Positions 16,870-24,700 of a stretch of 27,619 nucleotides of DNA are shown one piece after another (within the stretch, counting starts at the first letter, position 1; each line of letters starts with the position of its first letter). Both the position numbers and the translations under genes were made by a program. The notes beneath the pieces were generated by a model, which worked only from the letters and a program-made list of their open reading frames with translations, did not search any database and had not been told where the DNA came from. The stretch lies in NCBI GenBank assembly GCA_030612225.1, contig JAUWOH010000001.1, positions 1 to 27,619 of the forward strand. Direction: 5' to 3'. This DNA comes from Desulfobacteraceae bacterium. GTDB lineage: Bacteria > Desulfobacterota > Desulfobacteria > Desulfobacterales > JAUWMJ01.

Positions 16870-17400
16870 TTAAACCGTAAAAAGGGCCCAAACACTCCCT
16901 AAAGAAATGGCCACACCATATGGCAGGTATATGCGTTCTTCCGGTTTCTGATCTGCATGTGCCTTTACAGGATGCCGCAAAAATGTGAACAGATTCTTTA
17001 AAGTGGCAAGCAGCCTTCCTTTCCAGATCAATAAGGCAAATGCCATAATTCCGCCGATCAGCCCGGTGTAAAACATAGTCCACAGCACGAATACGGTCCC
17101 TTTAAGAGCACCGATCGCACCCAAAAGCTTTACATCTCCTGCCCCGATTCCGCCTGCCAGGAAGATAATAAACAAAAGAGCCAGACCAGTAAGAAGACCG
17201 GCAAAACTCATAAGGATCCCAGGCCCCCCTCCGGCTGTATAGCCCAGAATCAGACCCAGGGCCATTGAAGGGTATGTCTGGATGTTGTAAATTTTATTTT
17301 TAGTGATATCAGTGATGAATGAAGTAAGAACGAGTAAAATAAGAATTATGTTGATGGGCAAATTTATATTCGAAACATGTAAGAAATGATCAGGCGGCAT
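16870..17400 (-). CDS. cpaA: Tad prepilin peptidase (CpaA/TadV)
   Basis: About 176 residues, multi-spanning, A24A family. The two catalytic aspartates are visible: TDITKNKIYN (Asp about 31) and GGIGAGDVKL, the GxGD motif (Asp about 89). It lacks the N-methylation domain, as usual for Tad peptidases. It would cleave Flp, the second pilin and the TadE proteins after glycine. The frame begins with a TTG at 17412; the ATG at 17400 is preferred. It follows the second pilin gene closely. Confidence 0.9.
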   Translation of the reverse strand: MPPDHFLHVSNINLPINIILILLVLTSFITDITKNKIYNIQTYPSMALGLILGYTAGGGPGILMSFAGLLTGLALLFIIFLAGGIGAGDVKLLGAIGALKGTVFVLWTMFYTGLIGGIMAFALLIWKGRLLATLKNLFTFLRHPVKAHADQKPEERIYLPYGVAISLGSVWALFTV

Positions 17401-17431
17401 TAAGTTTTCCAATCAAGCTGATTTTCAGTTA

Positions 17432-17650
17432 TCACGGAATCGGGAGACTTACCATGTTCGCTATTAACGAATAATAATCATTTAGCTTTGAAATAACTTC
17501 CTTGTTAAAATATAGGGCCACGGCCACAACCATGGCAGAAAGGATGGCATACTCTGCCATTGCCTGCCCCATGTTCTGCCTGAGCAGCTTAAACCAGAGC
17601 TGCTTAAAAATGATGGCAGGCATAATTTTATTTATTGACCTGAATTTCAT
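17432..17650 (-). CDS. Second Flp-type minor pilin
   Basis: About 72 residues. It has a long basic leader and the cleavage motif NMG-QAMAEYAIL (E +5, Y +6), followed by a single hydrophobic helix and a short tail. This fits the Flp/Fap pilin family, but its leader is longer and its mature form shorter than the flp product upstream, so it may be a minor subunit. Start ambiguous: ATG at 17650 chosen over TTG 17659; ATG 17623 also possible. No strong ribosome site. Confidence 0.75.
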   Translation of the reverse strand: MKFRSINKIMPAIIFKQLWFKLLRQNMGQAMAEYAILSAMVVAVALYFNKEVISKLNDYYSLIANMVSLPIP

Positions 17651-17681
17651 ATATGACAACCCGTCACGTTCAGGTGTTTTT

Positions 17682-17710
17682 AAATTAAGATATTATTCAA
17701 ATTAAGATAT
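17682..17710. repeat. Two direct copies of AAATTAAGATAT
   Basis: AAATTAAGATAT occurs at 17682-17693 and 17699-17710, a 17-base period, just upstream of the second pilin gene. It could be a protein-binding site or chance in AT-rich DNA. Confidence 0.4.
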
Positions 17711-17781
17711 CAATGGTGCAGACTCACCAGCTAAAATATTCAATATTATTGTTCTCAATTTGTTTTATTTAGCAACACATA

Positions 17782-18030
17782 TCAGTTTTCAAAATCCTTA
17801 ACCGTGATATCTTTGCCCCTTTGTTCGGTTGTATCTATTGTTTCCGCACTCTTATCGGTTTCTCCTCCCAGCTGGCCGCTGATTGCGCCAACAACTTCAC
17901 GAATCTGCTTGCCGAATAAGGTATATATACCGATTGCTGCAATGGCAATAAGGGCCACAATAATAATATATTCAGTCATTCCCTGTCCGTTTTTCCCTTT
18001 AACCAGTCTGGCTAATTTTTGCATTACCAT
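17782..18030 (-). CDS. flp: Major Flp pilin
   Basis: 82 residues: a basic leader, the cleavage site KNG-QGMTEYIII (E +5, Y +6), one hydrophobic helix, and a polar C-terminal tail rich in Asp/Glu/Thr. This is the Flp/Fap pilin family. The tail of about 30 residues is longer than in many Flp pilins and has Ser/Thr residues that could be modified. ATG at 18030 has a strong GGAGGG ribosome site nine bases upstream. First gene of the locus. Confidence 0.93.
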   Translation of the reverse strand: MVMQKLARLVKGKNGQGMTEYIIIVALIAIAAIGIYTLFGKQIREVVGAISGQLGGETDKSAETIDTTEQRGKDITVKDFEN

Positions 18031-18055
18031 TTGTTTTTCCCTCCTTGCTAATCAG

Positions 18056-18069
18056 TCGCTTTCAAGCGA
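18056..18069. promoter_or_regulatory. Palindrome in the flp 5' leader
   Basis: TCGCTT-TC-AAGCGA is a perfect 6-bp dyad between the flp promoter and its ribosome site (18039-18044). It could be an operator or a short leader hairpin. Confidence 0.45.
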
Positions 18070-18135
18070 AAATTGAAATAGAGTTTTTGTATCGACGATT
18101 GACTTGATCTTTGATAGTATTAAAATTAAAAGAAT

Positions 18136-18164
18136 ATTTTATAATTAACAGGCGTATTTGTCAA
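18136..18164 (-). promoter_or_regulatory. Sigma-70-type promoter for flp/Tad operon
   Basis: On the minus strand, TTGACA (18159-18164) is followed after exactly 17 bases by TAAAAT (18136-18141). This is a perfect -35 and a 5/6 -10 with ideal spacing. It implies a 5' leader of about 95 bases before flp. Confidence 0.8.
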
Positions 18165-18183
18165 GTTTTAAGTTGAGGTGTTT

Positions 18184-18459
18184 GTAGCTGTTCACGGCTT
18201 GAAACCAGAAATTCGGTAGAGATGACCCATGCTTCGCCTCTGGCTTCGCAGGGCAAGGCCCAGGTTTCGCCTTTGGCTTCAGGCTAAGCTTCTCAACTAC
18301 GCCTCGACAAGACGCCGGGCAAGGCTCAGGCACAAGCGTAAACTATGAACCGACAACTGTGAACGATTACAAAGTATGAAGGCCAAATTTCTCTGCCTGT
18401 GCGGTGCACGCAGACAGGCAATTTCTATTTTCTAATTTCAACGTTCCATGAACACTTAC
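18184..18459. repeat. Intergenic inverted-repeat element E
   Basis: The left end is GTAGCTGTTCACGG (18184-18197). Two right-type ends are present, read inward as GTAATCGTTCACAG (18357-18370) and GTAAGTGTTCATGG (18446-18459). The interior contains GAAGCCAAAGGCGAAG-like words on the opposite strand (about 18230-18283), also found at 1245-1376, and a hairpin with TGCCTGT/ACAGGCA arms. GTTCACGGCTTGAAAC (18190-18205) and CAATTTCTATTTTCTAATTT (18419-18438) are identical to parts of element G. The outermost right end contains the first ATG of the dehydratase gene. Confidence 0.8.
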
Positions 18460-19881
18460 ATTAATAAAATGACAGAAAATTCTATAATGCATGATCCGGC
18501 CGGAGAAAACAGGTTTAAAAATACTGAGTCGGTTTTATTTTGGCTTGAATCAAAAAGGAAAACCAGTAGTCTTTCAGTTAAAACGATTCCCTTTGAAATG
18601 CTTGATCAGTGGCACTTTGATAAGGAAACTTATAATCTTCTGCATGAATCAGGAAAGTATTTCAATATTGGGGGAATTAGAGTCTCGACAAATTTCGGGT
18701 TTAGTAAGAGTTGGGATCAGCCGATTATTTATCAACCTGAAGTCGGACTTCTTGGGATTTTAACTAAAAAGTTCAAGGGAGTTCAACATTTTCTCATGCA
18801 GGCTAAAGCAGAACCCGGGAACCCGAATATTGTACAGCTGGCACCGACTGTCCAGGCCACGGAGAGTAACTATACCCAGGTACATAAGGGCAGGGCGCCG
18901 TTGTACCTTGAATATTTTTTCAATAATACAAATTCGAAAATACTGGTTGACTTGCTCCAGACAGGGCAGGGTGCTCGTTTCTTTAAAAAGAAAAATCGTA
19001 ATATGATTGTAGAAGTAAATGAGAATATCAAATCCCATGAATACTTTTGCTGGCTGACTTTATGGCAAATAAAAGAATTGCTGGCGGTTGATAATGTTGT
19101 GAATGTCGAAGCGCGTTCAGTTCTCGCGTGTATGCCGATTGAAGAAATCAGTTATTCTTCTTTCAGCAAAACAGCTGAGTTGAAGACAGACAGTAATGGA
19201 TATTTTGTTTTAAACAGAGATTTATTTGGGTCAATACCCAAAACAGGGGATGTCTATGTGAGTATGAACATAATTATTGGCTGGATCAATAAAATGAAAA
19301 AGATTTATACGCTTGACACAAAAAGAATTCCTTTAAAAAAAACATCCCGGTGGGAGCGAACGAATTTTAAAATTACGCATGAATCAAAACGGTTTTTTTC
19401 TATTATGGCGGTATCGGTCAATGTCGGCTCCCGCGAAGTAGCACATTGGGCACAACCGCTTCTGACATCCGATTCATACGGCATTGCAGGTTTTATTATC
19501 AAAAAGATAAAAAATATCTTCCATTTTCTTGTTCAGGCCAAAGTGGAAGCGGGTAACTGTGACGTCATTGAACTGGCACCGACCATACAGTGTTCCTCAA
19601 TCGAAGGCATGGTGCAACAAAAAGAAAAACCTCCCTTTTTCGATTTTTTTATAAATGCAGAGCCTGATCAGGTAAAATATTCTACAATTCAATCAGAAGA
19701 AGGCGGAAGATTTTATTGTCTGCAAAACAGGTACATGTTAATCGAAGTAGATGAGACCAGATTGGCCGAGGTTCCTGAAAACTACATGTGGATGACTTTA
19801 GACCAGATGATGGAGCTTGTAAAATACGGATATTTTAATATCTATGCCAGGAGTTTGCTGGCTTATGCTTTTATTGGATGA
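18448..19881 (+). CDS. NDP-hexose 2,3-dehydratase family protein
   Basis: 477 residues made of two similar halves, each with a block of the form ESGKYFNIGGIRVST / ESKRFFSIMAVSVNV followed by FLMQAKAEPGN...LAPTVQ / FLVQAKVEAGN...LAPTIQ. This duplicated layout is typical of the NDP-hexose 2,3-dehydratases (EvaA/TylCVI type), which remove the 2-hydroxyl from NDP-4-keto-6-deoxyhexoses en route to 2-deoxy or 3-amino sugars. No ribosome site is seen; the first ATG lies inside the terminal repeat of element E, so the true start may be 18469 or 18487. An aminotransferase follows downstream. Family assignment is confident, exact sugar unknown. Confidence 0.85.
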   Translation: MNTYINKMTENSIMHDPAGENRFKNTESVLFWLESKRKTSSLSVKTIPFEMLDQWHFDKETYNLLHESGKYFNIGGIRVSTNFGFSKSWDQPIIYQPEVGLLGILTKKFKGVQHFLMQAKAEPGNPNIVQLAPTVQATESNYTQVHKGRAPLYLEYFFNNTNSKILVDLLQTGQGARFFKKKNRNMIVEVNENIKSHEYFCWLTLWQIKELLAVDNVVNVEARSVLACMPIEEISYSSFSKTAELKTDSNGYFVLNRDLFGSIPKTGDVYVSMNIIIGWINKMKKIYTLDTKRIPLKKTSRWERTNFKITHESKRFFSIMAVSVNVGSREVAHWAQPLLTSDSYGIAGFIIKKIKNIFHFLVQAKVEAGNCDVIELAPTIQCSSIEGMVQQKEKPPFFDFFINAEPDQVKYSTIQSEEGGRFYCLQNRYMLIEVDETRLAEVPENYMWMTLDQMMELVKYGYFNIYARSLLAYAFIG

Positions 19882-19888
19882 AGAAAAT

Positions 19889-20184
19889 GTAGCAATTTGG
19901 TTTCGGGTGTCAGGTTTCAGGTGTCAGCTAATTAGACGTTTAGCGAAGCAACATCGACAAAACTTTGTTGATCATTGCTCGGTCCAAAGTTATAGCGTTG
20001 GCAAGTTACATAGGTTTCAGGTGTCAGGGGCATAGCTGCTAAATACTGACACACGACACCTAAAACCTTCGAAATGAACTGTTGACTTCTTACTGCCCTT
20101 TAAGTGGCTACTTTTTCCGAGCGTCGTCTCGGAAAAACCGAAGTTTCTTACTACTGACACCTGACACCCGAAATCCGATTGCGA
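19889..20184. repeat. Intergenic inverted-repeat element F (GGTGTCAGG words)
   Basis: Left arm 19889-19927 carries the words TTTCGGGTGTCAGG and TTTCAGGTGTCAG; right arm 20154-20184 carries their complement but with one word fewer. A second nested pair lies at 20013-20030 and 20046-20067. The complementarity extends into the flanks (GTAGCAATTTGG against the complement of AAATCCGATTGCGA). A 10-bp perfect hairpin TTTTTCCGAG-CGTCGT-CTCGGAAAAA sits at 20112-20137. It occupies most of the gap between the dehydratase and the aminotransferase; no gene is seen. Confidence 0.85.
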
Positions 20185-20240
20185 GGTTTTCGCTCAAAAA
20201 TAAATAATTTAATGGGTGTGACCATTTTAGCAAACCGGAT

Positions 20241-20272
20241 CAACTGAATGCTCATTTGGGCATATTTTTCAA
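20241..20272 (-). repeat. Left copy of 29-bp inverted repeat flanking sugar/GT module
   Basis: Read on the minus strand from 20272, the sequence TTGAAAAATATGCCCAAATG and the nine bases after it match 24283-24311 at 28 of 29 positions in inverted orientation. It lies just upstream of the DegT gene and its ribosome site (AGGA). Confidence 0.85.
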
Positions 20273-20283
20273 CAGGATAAAAA

Positions 20284-21393
20284 ATGACAATCAAAGTATG
20301 GAATTATATTAAAGAGTATCAGGATGAGAAAGATGAAATTTTCACTGCGATTAAGCGTGTGCTCGATTCCGGCACATTGATATTAGGAAAAAATGTAAGC
20401 AAATTTGAAAGAGAATTTTCAAGCTACTGCGATGTTCAATTCGGTATAGGTGTTGGAAATGGCACGGATGCGCTGTTTTTAAGTTTGAAGGCATTAGATA
20501 CAGGCGCTGGAGACGAAGTAATAACCGTACCAAATACAGCTGTCCCCACGGTTTCAGCAATCGTTTCAACCGGTGCTGCTGTAAAGTTCATTGATGTAGA
20601 TCCGAAAACTTATCTCATGGACACGGCAAAAATAAAAAAAGCGATAACTGACAAAACAAAATGCATTGTACCTGTCCATCTTTTCGGCCAGTGTGTTGAT
20701 ATGTCTAAGGTTAGTGAAATAGCGATAAAATATGGGTTGCATATAATAGAGGACTGCGCCCAGAGTCATGGGGCTCAATTTCGCAGCAAAAAAACAGGTT
20801 CGATGTCGGATATGGCTGCTTTTTCTTTTTACCCGACAAAGGTTCTGGGCTGTTTCGGTGACGGCGGAATGGTCATAACAGATGATGAAAGCCTTTATGA
20901 AAGAGTAAAAAGACTTCGGTTTTACGGCATGGAAGAAACTTATTATTCAAAAGAACATGGATATAATTCAAGGCTTGATGAGTTGCAGGCAGCTATCCTT
21001 TTAAGCAAACTGTCCCACCTTGATGAATATATCTCAAAACGAAGAAATCTGGCAATGCAATACGACAAACTACTGGCCGAAACCGGATTGACACTTCCTG
21101 AAACCATGCAGGGAAACAAACATGCCTTTTATTTGTATGTTGTTCGACATCCTCACAGGGACAGGATAATTTCCGAATTACAGAAAAAGGGTATAATCGT
21201 TAACATAAGCTATCCGTGGCCTGTACATTTAATGCCGGCTTATAGATGTTTGGGATATAAAGAGGGAGATTTTCCTGTTGCAGAAAAAGCAGCACGGGAG
21301 ATTTTTTCCCTGCCGATGTACCCCTCCCTTACAAACGAGGAACAGAAGATTGTAGTGAATGCCTTGATCGAAATTTTATCAGGTATTGATTAG
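20284..21393 (+). CDS. DegT/DnrJ/EryC1-type sugar aminotransferase
   Basis: 369 residues, full length for the family, PLP-dependent. The Schiff-base lysine is K186 in SFYPTKVLGCFGDGG, and the cofactor-binding aspartate is D157 in IIEDCAQSHGA. The N-terminal GNGTDAL loop (59-64) is also typical. It probably aminates a nucleotide-linked keto-deoxysugar, consistent with the preceding 2,3-dehydratase (a 3-keto product). AGGA at 20274-20277 precedes the ATG. The stop TAG lies within the left terminus of element G. Confidence 0.92.
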   Translation: MTIKVWNYIKEYQDEKDEIFTAIKRVLDSGTLILGKNVSKFEREFSSYCDVQFGIGVGNGTDALFLSLKALDTGAGDEVITVPNTAVPTVSAIVSTGAAVKFIDVDPKTYLMDTAKIKKAITDKTKCIVPVHLFGQCVDMSKVSEIAIKYGLHIIEDCAQSHGAQFRSKKTGSMSDMAAFSFYPTKVLGCFGDGGMVITDDESLYERVKRLRFYGMEETYYSKEHGYNSRLDELQAAILLSKLSHLDEYISKRRNLAMQYDKLLAETGLTLPETMQGNKHAFYLYVVRHPHRDRIISELQKKGIIVNISYPWPVHLMPAYRCLGYKEGDFPVAEKAAREIFSLPMYPSLTNEEQKIVVNALIEILSGID

Positions 21394-21537
21394 CCGTTCA
21401 CGGCTTGAAACTTGTCGAAGCGTAGCGTAGATCCCATCTTTAACAAAGGAAAGCGGGGAAATTGGAAAGTAGAAATTCAAGAGAAGGTCAAATTTCCAAT
21501 TTCTATTTTCTAATTTTGACATTCTGGGAAAGCTTAC
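21390..21537. repeat. Intergenic inverted-repeat element G
   Basis: The left end TTAGCCGTTCACGG (21390-21403) contains the stop codon of the aminotransferase gene. The right end, read inward, is GTAAGCTTTCCCAG (21524-21537). Interior words such as GGAAATTGGAAAGTAG pair with TTTCCAATTTCTATTTTC. It shares a 16-base left block and a 20-base right block with element E. Confidence 0.8.
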
Positions 21538-21565
21538 TCTTTTTTCATCATTCTTATTAACAAAA

Positions 21566-22387
21566 ATGACTGATAATAAAACTAATTTTATTTCTATTGT
21601 TATTCCGGTTTATAACAGCGAAAAGACAATATCAAAAATTGTAGATAAACTTGTTGCAGAGCTGGAACAAAAATACGGCCTGGAAATTATACTCGTTAAT
21701 GACTGTTCAAAAGACAGATCAGAAGAAGTGTGCATAGCTATATATAAAAAGTACAGAAAAATTGTACGATTTTTTTCATTAGCTAAAAATGTTGGAGAAC
21801 ACAATGCGGTTATGGCAGGGCTTAATAAGTCCAGAGGCGACTATGCCGTAATAATGGATGATGATTTTCAAAACCCTGTGAGTGAAGCTGTGCGACTGAT
21901 TGAGACAGCGGTTAAAAACAACTTCGATGTTATTTATACTTTTTGTGAAAAATCTCAGCGGCCTTTGCATAGAAGGCTGGGAAGCTGGTTTGCAAATAAG
22001 ACGGCAGATATTGTTTTCAAAAAGCCTGCCGGTTTATATCTTTCAAGTTTTAAAATAATCAACAGGTTTACTATAGATAAAATAAAAAAGTATAATCTGC
22101 CATTTACCTATATAGACGGATTGATTCTTCAAGCTACCGGCAATATCGGCAAGATAAGGGTCAAAGAACATAAGCGCAGCACAGGTAAGTCGGGTTATTC
22201 TTTAAAAAAACTTTTTACCCTGTGGTTAAACATGGTTTTTAAGTTGTCAGCTCTGCCTCCAACAATTACTGCCAGGCTGCTTATTTCACGAAGCAAGGGA
22301 CAGCAGTTCATAATAAGAAAAGCTTATGAAACAGCTACCGATCAAAAAGATGGTCAACAAGACAGTCAAAAAGATGGTCAAAAATAA
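21566..22387 (+). CDS. GT2 family glycosyltransferase (dolichyl/undecaprenyl-phosphate type)
   Basis: 273 residues. GT-A fold signatures: IVIPVYNSEKTI (10-22), EIILVNDCSKD (41-51), and the DXD-like MDDDFQNP around residue 98. The pattern is that of DPM1/ArnC-like enzymes that transfer a sugar to a polyprenyl phosphate. The usual pair of C-terminal membrane helices is missing: after one hydrophobic stretch the protein ends in a low-complexity QKDGQQDSQKDGQK tail encoded by a 24-bp tandem repeat. It may be soluble or truncated. No ribosome site seen. Confidence 0.85.
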   Translation: MTDNKTNFISIVIPVYNSEKTISKIVDKLVAELEQKYGLEIILVNDCSKDRSEEVCIAIYKKYRKIVRFFSLAKNVGEHNAVMAGLNKSRGDYAVIMDDDFQNPVSEAVRLIETAVKNNFDVIYTFCEKSQRPLHRRLGSWFANKTADIVFKKPAGLYLSSFKIINRFTIDKIKKYNLPFTYIDGLILQATGNIGKIRVKEHKRSTGKSGYSLKKLFTLWLNMVFKLSALPPTITARLLISRSKGQQFIIRKAYETATDQKDGQQDSQKDGQK

Positions 22388-22790
22388 GATCCTAAAAAAA
22401 ACCAGGGTAAATATCATCACGGCAATGGTAATCCTGATTGCCGTCACGGCCGGTGTTCAAAACTGTCTTAAGGAGATTAAATTTCTGCAATTAATCGGTG
22501 GAACCGATGATATCATCCTGTTTGAAAATAATTTTGAGCGCGTAAGAAGCATACTGCCCCCCTTAGGAGTAATCGGATATTATTCAGATAAAAAATACGA
22601 TGCAAGAACGTTTTGTCTGACCAGGTATACTCTGTCACCCAGGATAGTTGTCCAGAATATTGAGTATCCTTTTATAATAGGTAATTTAAGCAGGTTTACA
22701 AATCCTGGTGAATTTGCCAAAGCCCACAACCTGTCAATTATGGAAACTGTTGATAAGAATATTGTGCTATTCAAAAAAGGGAGCGAATAA
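22326..22790 (+). CDS. Small membrane protein of unknown function
   Basis: Up to 154 residues. A Lys-rich N-terminus precedes one membrane helix (about 28-46), then a roughly 100-residue presumably extracytoplasmic domain. The first 62 bases overlap the end of the GT2 gene in another frame; if translation begins at a later ATG (22350 or 22374) the overlap shrinks. The next gene starts two bases after its stop. It may be the missing C-terminal partner of the GT2 or a companion of the GT-C-like protein. Family not recognised. Confidence 0.65.
   Translation: MKQLPIKKMVNKTVKKMVKNKILKKTRVNIITAMVILIAVTAGVQNCLKEIKFLQLIGGTDDIILFENNFERVRSILPPLGVIGYYSDKKYDARTFCLTRYTLSPRIVVQNIEYPFIIGNLSRFTNPGEFAKAHNLSIMETVDKNIVLFKKGSE
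22341..22388. repeat. 24-bp tandem duplication in an overlap of two genes
   Basis: ATCAAAAAGATGGTCAACAA and four more bases (22341-22364) are followed by a near-copy (22365-22388). It gives the GT2 a repetitive tail in one frame and the next protein a Lys-rich N-terminus in another. Confidence 0.8.
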
Positions 22791-22792
22791 TT

Positions 22793-24220
22793 ATGCTCCT
22801 GATATCGCTGGCTGTGCCGATTGCAACGGCCTTTTTTATAATAAACATGGCGTGGCCGGAAAAAGATTCTTTTAAGTCGGAATTTGTTGTCAAAACCTGC
22901 CTGTCCATCGGCCTGGGCCTGGGGCTTTCATCCTGGCTTTTCTTTACATGCCTTGTACTTTTCGGTTCTGTGACAAAACATTTTATCTGGTTTGATCTAA
23001 TATTACTTATAATCTGTTTTAGTCTCTTTTTATATAAAAAAAAGAACACCTTTACTTCCAACCTGAAACCGGAATTTGTATCACCAGACAGGAAATCGTT
23101 TTATTATTTTTTGTATGCCGGTTTTATTATCTTATCTATAATTACCATTATTTCATTTGTTCTCAGGCTGTTAAACGACCCTCATGGGAGCTGGGATGCA
23201 TGGAACATATATAATCTGGGAGCAAGGTTCATATACAGGGGCTCAGCCGAATGGGCAACCGCATTTTCCAATCCTTATGACTGGTCGTTACCTGATTATC
23301 CTTTATTAATTCAGGGGAATGTTGCAAGGATCTGGAGCTATGCGGGCCATGAAACTCTTATGGCTCCTGTGTTGCAGGCATTTCTCTTTACATCTGCCAC
23401 GGTCATACTGACGGTTTTTTCAGTTTCAAGGCTGCAAAGCAAAAACCAGGGGTTGATTGCAGGCATGGTATTGATCGGGACCCCGTTTTTTATTTACAGC
23501 GGTTCATCCCTGATTGCCGATGTGCCTGTTGGGTTTTATATTCTTGCAACAGTTATTCTGTATTGCTTTATAGACGAGGGGACGAAGAAAAAACCGGGGC
23601 TTATTTTCATATGCGGGGTTATGGCAGGATTGGCTGCGTGGACAAAAAATGAGGGGCTTCTTTTGATAATAGCAATATTTTTTGCCCGCTTTATTGTTAT
23701 TACACTGCAAAAGGGCCCTGGGGAGTTTTTTAAAGAGGCAGCAATATTCACAGCAGGGCTGACTCCTGTCCTGATAATTATTGCTTATTTTAAACTCCAA
23801 ATTGTTTCCCCAAACATCGTGTATCTGAAAGATCAACTGGCATCACCGGTAACGCTGATTTTCAATCAGAATTTTAATGCTCTTTTTAATAGTCTGACCG
23901 ATATTTCAAAATATATAATGATCGGTAAGACATTTCTTATAAAGTTTTATAAACTGGAAAAATGGATGCTTATTGTATTTCCTGTGTTTATCCTGCTTAT
24001 GGGGCGATCGGATAAAAAGCGGAATAATCCGGGTATATATACTTCCCTGCTGATTTTGATGATTATGATTTGTGGTTATTTTACCGTTTTTCTGGTTTAT
24101 CCTCTCGATAATTTAGAATGGCTTTTAGAGACAACAGTTAGACGACTGTTGTTACAAATACTGCCGAGTTTGATATTCGTTTTTTTTCTTATAATCGCCG
24201 CACCTGAAGAAACGGCGTAG
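22793..24220 (+). CDS. Polytopic GT-C-like membrane glycosyltransferase
   Basis: 475 residues with about ten or more hydrophobic segments. After the second or third helix comes an acidic loop, LNDPHGSWDAWNIYNLGARF, which fits the catalytic-loop position of lipid-linked-sugar-using GT-C enzymes (PMT/ArnT-like, GT39-type). It would use a polyprenyl-phosphate sugar such as that made by the GT2 upstream, transferring it outside the cytoplasmic membrane. ATG at 22793 has GGGAG about ten bases upstream. Substrate unknown. Confidence 0.7.
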   Translation: MLLISLAVPIATAFFIINMAWPEKDSFKSEFVVKTCLSIGLGLGLSSWLFFTCLVLFGSVTKHFIWFDLILLIICFSLFLYKKKNTFTSNLKPEFVSPDRKSFYYFLYAGFIILSIITIISFVLRLLNDPHGSWDAWNIYNLGARFIYRGSAEWATAFSNPYDWSLPDYPLLIQGNVARIWSYAGHETLMAPVLQAFLFTSATVILTVFSVSRLQSKNQGLIAGMVLIGTPFFIYSGSSLIADVPVGFYILATVILYCFIDEGTKKKPGLIFICGVMAGLAAWTKNEGLLLIIAIFFARFIVITLQKGPGEFFKEAAIFTAGLTPVLIIIAYFKLQIVSPNIVYLKDQLASPVTLIFNQNFNALFNSLTDISKYIMIGKTFLIKFYKLEKWMLIVFPVFILLMGRSDKKRNNPGIYTSLLILMIMICGYFTVFLVYPLDNLEWLLETTVRRLLLQILPSLIFVFFLIIAAPEETA

Positions 24221-24282
24221 GAAGGTTACAGGCCGTTGCCGCTTATCCGGCATCTATTCTATGTTAGTATTAATTTGGCCTA

Positions 24283-24311
24283 TTGAAAAATATACCCAAA
24301 TGAGCATTCAG
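24283..24311 (+). repeat. Right copy of 29-bp inverted repeat flanking sugar/GT module
   Basis: TTGAAAAATATACCCAAATG and the next nine bases match the complement of 20244-20272 at 28 of 29 positions; a shorter match (AT-C-GGTTT) continues outward. The two copies face each other around the aminotransferase-to-GT-C gene block. Confidence 0.85.
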
Positions 24312-24689
24312 GCAATTCGGTTTTAATGCGGGTCGCTGTTTGAAGGTATTAGTTGTTATTTAGCAAAGCCCTCTAATTTTATGGCCACCATGTGGGAATA
24401 GGAAAATATCATAAATCTTCTCCAAAAGACTATTTTAATTTGGCAAAACATTAAAAAAGTTGCAAAATTTATCCAGAAGTGTTAATTTTATCTAAAACAG
24501 TTTAGTCGAACTGATACATATAACCTCCGCCGGATCCAATTCAGAAGGCTTCAAACGTTTTTGATGTAACAAGCGATTACTTCATTAGCATATACATATG
24601 AATACAATCTCACAGTAATAAACGGACATTTATCAGGTCATTTATTTGCTTATAGTCGTAGTGGTAGTATTATCATATTTTCAAAAATT
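24312..24689. other. Intergenic region, no gene seen
   Basis: About 380 bases of AT-rich sequence between the right inverted repeat and the antitoxin gene. I find no plausible reading frame, RNA gene or strong hairpin. A weak TATTAT box lies at 24668-24673, with no good -35. Confidence 0.6.
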
Positions 24690-24700
24690 GGAGTTTAATT

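Noticed and set aside
20241..24311. Composite transposon with the 29-bp inverted repeats as ends
   Set aside because: No transposase or integrase lies between them and no target-site duplication is evident, so only an inverted-repeat bracket is claimed.
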